From Agelaius tricolor (lineage: Eukaryota; Chordata; Aves; Passeriformes; Icteridae), in NCBI GenBank assembly GCA_023055355.1, contig JALJCS010000004.1, forward strand, positions 23,505,244-23,569,243: a stretch of DNA of 64,000 nt. The letters run 5' to 3'. Both the position numbers and the translations under genes were made by a program. The notes beneath the pieces were generated by a model. That model was not told the DNA's origin, did no database searches, and saw only the letters and a list, made by a program, of their open reading frames with translations. This document shows positions 60,682 through 64,000 of the stretch, in pieces; the stretch's first letter is position 1; every line of letters begins with the position of its first letter.

Positions 60682-63088
60682 ATGGTTAAACAATTCCAGT
60701 TGTCTTTTATGTGTGTGAAATGAGATCTTTTCTGTCTTCTAAAAAGAAGAGAGAAGAAAAGCTAATAATAATGCACACACATACACAATCACCTCCTACT
60801 TCAAAACAGAGATATATGCCAGTGTTATATCTGTACAGAGTATTCAATTTACTACCAATTTTGAGATCCAAGACAGGAAAAAGGTCTCTAACATAATACC
60901 TTTTACAAAAAGAAGACAGGAGAGTTCTACTCTTTTTCACAGTAATCATATTTCCAAAACCTTACACTGCTTAAGTTGTTTTGCAGCTGTATATCACAGT
61001 CAGCAGCAAAGTTCCCATTCCTTCTGCACTTACACCATTACACATGTGCAATTCATAAAATATTTACGTATGTTGCCTCTTTTTTGTTTTGGAAAGCAAA
61101 TAAAGATAAACCATAAATTTTGTCAACAGCACGTGTATGCAGAGACACATATGTGAGGTAGGGTAATTAATCTTTTATGACCTTGTTGGTAAATTAGGGG
61201 ACCTCTTATTACATCTTGATTATGTTTGCAATTATCTGATACCAAAAGTTGCTTCCACCATCTTTCCAGTACTTTTATTCTCTTTTTCTCTCTTCTTCTC
61301 TGCTCTCCTTCTTTCCTTAGCTTTTTAATAGCTTATAACCATACCTTGTTGCATCCTGGCTGAGAGCTCTTTCAAGTCCCAGGTGCAAATCAATAAGTTA
61401 TAGCGATTCATAAAAATAAGACTGTCATCATTATTGTTCAATTATTGCTGTGTCTGAGGAAAGATTCTTCAAATGCTGAAGGTGTCTTCACTAATATTTA
61501 TAATCTGCACTGAACAGTATTAATGAATGAGTGGGTGTACATTCTGCTGAAATGCAGTGGTATTTGATTTATACTAAGTCCAGGTCTGATTGTTAAAGCT
61601 AAATCCATTAAACTGTCTCTTAGATCTGCCTTAATGTACTTCCCTGCATACAATAGAGTTTAAACATTACTTATCTTTTCATTATGGGTTGAATATTTGT
61701 CTTTATTAGATCATCCTATGATAAATGGGACTTGGGATATTTTGAAAAATAGCAGTATATTAAAGCTTCACTTGTCAGAAAAAAATATTTAAAAAAATAT
61801 CAGCATGTTTGCTAAAAAATAATCAGTTGATGCTAAAAGTGTAAGAAGAAATTCAAAATATTCAACCCTAGTTCATAAAAACCAAGATGCTCAAGGAAGA
61901 AATTCACACTTTATCTTGGGGAAAAGAAATTCACAAACAGTTTTCATTTGGAAGGAAAAAATATACTTTGTTTACCTAAGCTGTAAGTGTCTCCAAGTGT
62001 CTCCAAGGGGGGAAGGTTTTTTACCTCTAGCTCAAAATTGCTCTCTCCTTAAAAAAAAATCCATTAAAAAGAAGTGTAAATGGCAAAGACAGAGTAGGGA
62101 GAACATGGAGAACATGCACGAGAACATGCAGGAAATAATCAGCTTCCAGTTCAGGCTAGGAATATCTGCAAAGGATATTAAATACAAAGACTGACTACAG
62201 TATTTCTTCTCAGGTACAAGAGTTTTCCATTCACAGTACATACAAAGCTTCTGTTTTCCTTACCTGCTGTTGGCTACCATCAGAGAGAATTTTTCCATCA
62301 CTATTAATATGTTCTTTTCAACTCATTTTGTTCAGGAAGTAAACCCTCAGAAAAGCCTTGTAGGCTTGATTCTGTCTTAAGAGGAGTGGTCAGCCATTTC
62401 ATAGAATGCAGCTCATTTACAACTGGACAATCCTAATTTTTTGGTGCAGGATACATTAAACAACATAGCTTCTCTCCTTATATTCTCACTGTTCTTCTAG
62501 ACAAATCTTTAACTCACAAAATTTCCCTCAAGCCAGCAGCACCATCCTCTTCTCAAACATCTTTGGACTCTGATATTCTAGCCCTCTCCTCTATCCCCTG
62601 CATTTTCGTGGTCTAAACTCATATTACAGAGCTTCTTCACCAACTCCCAAATACCAAATAGTTTTGTACAGAGTACAAAATGTGCACAATAATACATTAT
62701 TACCTGCCTGCCACATGCATTAAATAAACTAATTTCACAGTCTAGGGCTGTCACTGCTGTGAATGACATGTTAAGAGTCATAGTTGTGCCTTTCCAATAA
62801 TGCAAGATCACTAGAAGCATAAGTTTATCAGCTCCCTGAGGGTTTTGTCCTTCTAAGGGTTCACAAAACCCACATGGTATATGGAATGCTAGAGCTAAAA
62901 ATTGTCAGTCTCTGAGGATAGAGTTAGACCTGGAAGCCCCATGCACATGACAAACCCTGGATACACATCAAAAGCCAGCACCTGTGCCTCAGAAAGGGTA
63001 AGACACTTGTGCAATTTTCACACTGTCCCTCACTCAGAACTCTTTCCAGAAATGCAGTATAGATCCAAGTGTACAAACAGCTGTAAAT
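60682..63088. other. Noncoding DNA with conserved-like blocks and a pyrimidine tract
   Basis: Contains a pyrimidine run ending in an acceptor-like ccttag (61268-61320), a conserved-element-like block (61060-61660), a 10-bp direct repeat (aagtgtctcc, twice at 61985-62004) and three copies of gagaacatg (62099-62128). No genes or transposons are recognised. Confidence 0.45.
61060..61660. other. Conserved-noncoding-like block (candidate)
   Basis: Repeat-free, TAAT-rich sequence on both sides of a pyrimidine tract, for example 'agggtaattaatcttttatg', 'gcaaatcaataagttatagc' and 'cagtattaatgaatgagtgg'. It has the look of a deeply conserved element but is untested. Confidence 0.25.
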
Positions 63089-64000
63089 TATAGAATCACT
63101 AGGTTGGAAGAGACCTTGAAGATCATCAAGTCCAATCCATGCCCTAACACCTCAACTAAACCATGGCCCCAGGTGCCACATTCAACCTTTTTTAAATACA
63201 TGACTCCACCACCTCCCTGGGCAGACCATTCCATCACTCTTTCCATAAAAAACTTTTTCCTAATATCCAACTTATATTTCCCTTGGCACAGCTTTAGACT
63301 GTGACCGCTTGTTCTGTTAGTTTCTGCCTGGAGAAAAAGACCAACCCCCACCTGACTACAACGACCTTTCAGGGAGTTGTAGAGAGTGATAAGGGCACCT
63401 CTGAGTCTCCTTTTCTCCAGGCTGAGCTACCCCAGCTCCCTCAGTCATTCCTCACAGGCCTTGTGTTCCAAGCCCCTCACCAGCCTCATTGCTCTCCCCT
63501 GGACGTGCTCAAGCATCTCAAGGTCCTTCCCAAACTGAGGGACCAGAACTGGACACAGCACTCGAGGTGTGGCCTCACCAGTGCTGTACAGGGGAAGAAT
63601 GACCTCCCTGCTCCTGCTGGCCACACTATTCCTGACACAGGCCAGGATGCCCTTGGCCTTCTTGGCCCCCAGGGCACTCTGCTGGCTCATGTCCAGCCGG
63701 CTGTGGACCAGCACCCCTGGGTCCCTTTCTGTCTGGGCACTGTCCAGCCACGCCATCCCCAGCCTGTAACGCTGCAGGGGGCTATTGTGGCCAAAATGCA
63801 GGACTTGGCACTTGGAGTTATTAACCTTCATCTTATTGGACTTAGCCCATCCATCCAACCATTCCAGGTGTCTCTGCAGAGCCCTCCTACCCTCCACAAA
63901 AGATTGACACACAGTCCCAGCTTAGTGTCATCTGCAAATTTACTGATGAAAGACTCAATCCCATCATCCATGTCATCAACAAAAATATTGAACAGAACTG
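63089..64000 (-). mobile_element. CR1 LINE, best-preserved copy, runs off the right edge
   Basis: The CR1 3' end starts at 'atagaatcactaggttggaa' on the plus strand, and the antisense CR1 pattern continues without a break to the last base of the window, so the 5' part lies beyond it. Similarity to the general CR1 pattern is the highest of all copies here, which suggests this is the youngest insertion. It covers the 3' UTR and the C-terminal half of the reverse transcriptase ORF2. Confidence 0.95.
63445..64000 (-). pseudogene. CR1 ORF2 reverse transcriptase, C-terminal part, frameshifted
   Basis: Near the right edge the catalytic motif F-A-D-D is intact (63927-63938, minus), within 'SKFADDTKLG'. 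Between it and the next block ('LQRHLEWLDGWAKSNKMKVN', frame of 63445-63912) the frame changes, so an indel lies near 63910-63925. A second shift affects the segment 'ALVRPHLECCVQFWS', which is found in a different frame (63486-63677). The frame then returns for 'LEMLEHVQGRAMRLVRGLEH', so two nearly compensating indels flank that segment. The copy is therefore dead despite its good overall preservation. The usual role of the protein is target-primed reverse transcription. Confidence 0.88.

Noticed and set aside
1..64000. CRISPR arrays, operons or other prokaryotic systems
   Set aside because: No regular repeat-spacer pattern and no dense coding; the repeat families are vertebrate.

Overview
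This window looks like noncoding DNA from a bird nuclear genome. The evidence is a set of CR1 LINE fragments with the typical avian 3' end (the antisense form reads like 'agaatcactaggttggaag') and three retroviral LTRs of types I recognise from bird genomes. The LTR types suggest Neoaves, possibly a songbird, but I cannot fix the species. The background is AT-rich and CpG-poor, with frequent stops in all frames. No supported protein-coding gene, tRNA, rRNA or CRISPR array was found. The window is best read as a gene desert or part of a very large intron; which gene it belongs to cannot be read from the sequence.

Layout. 0-5.3 kb: three degenerate minus-strand CR1 fragments (190-560, 2505-3215, 4534-5310) and an extremely G-rich tract (1052-1135). 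5.3-35 kb: mostly single-copy DNA with short CR1 3' stubs (14949-15004, 28901-28990, 31064-31132), a GA-rich purine tract (10636-10776), a perfect hairpin next to an 18-bp tandem repeat (11519-11632), a (GGAAT) array (32211-32275) and a second perfect hairpin (33321-33355). 35.04-36.53 kb: a long plus-strand solo LTR with CCAAT and TATA-like boxes, an internal 140-bp duplication and an imperfect 5-bp target duplication. 36.5-57.6 kb: single-copy DNA with several stretches that resemble conserved noncoding elements, a 24-G run (45596-45619), a 20-bp perfect palindrome (52451-52470) and a CpG-enriched patch holding the best candidate exon (54237-54397). 57.6-60.7 kb: two related LTRs in opposite orientation, about 1.9 kb apart. 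63.09-64 kb: the best-preserved CR1, minus strand, running off the right edge, with the FADD catalytic motif of its reverse transcriptase still readable but with frameshifts.

Nothing here encodes a working system of interacting genes. The only protein-coding traces are decayed reverse-transcriptase segments of CR1. Most long open frames are antisense readings of CR1 or LTRs, or translations of simple repeats. The observations most worth testing are the CpG-rich patch with a bounded open exon near 54.3 kb, the conserved-element-like block at 45.1-45.4 kb with an RFX-like palindrome, the inverted LTR pair, and two strong splice-acceptor/open-frame combinations near 13.3-14.1 kb.
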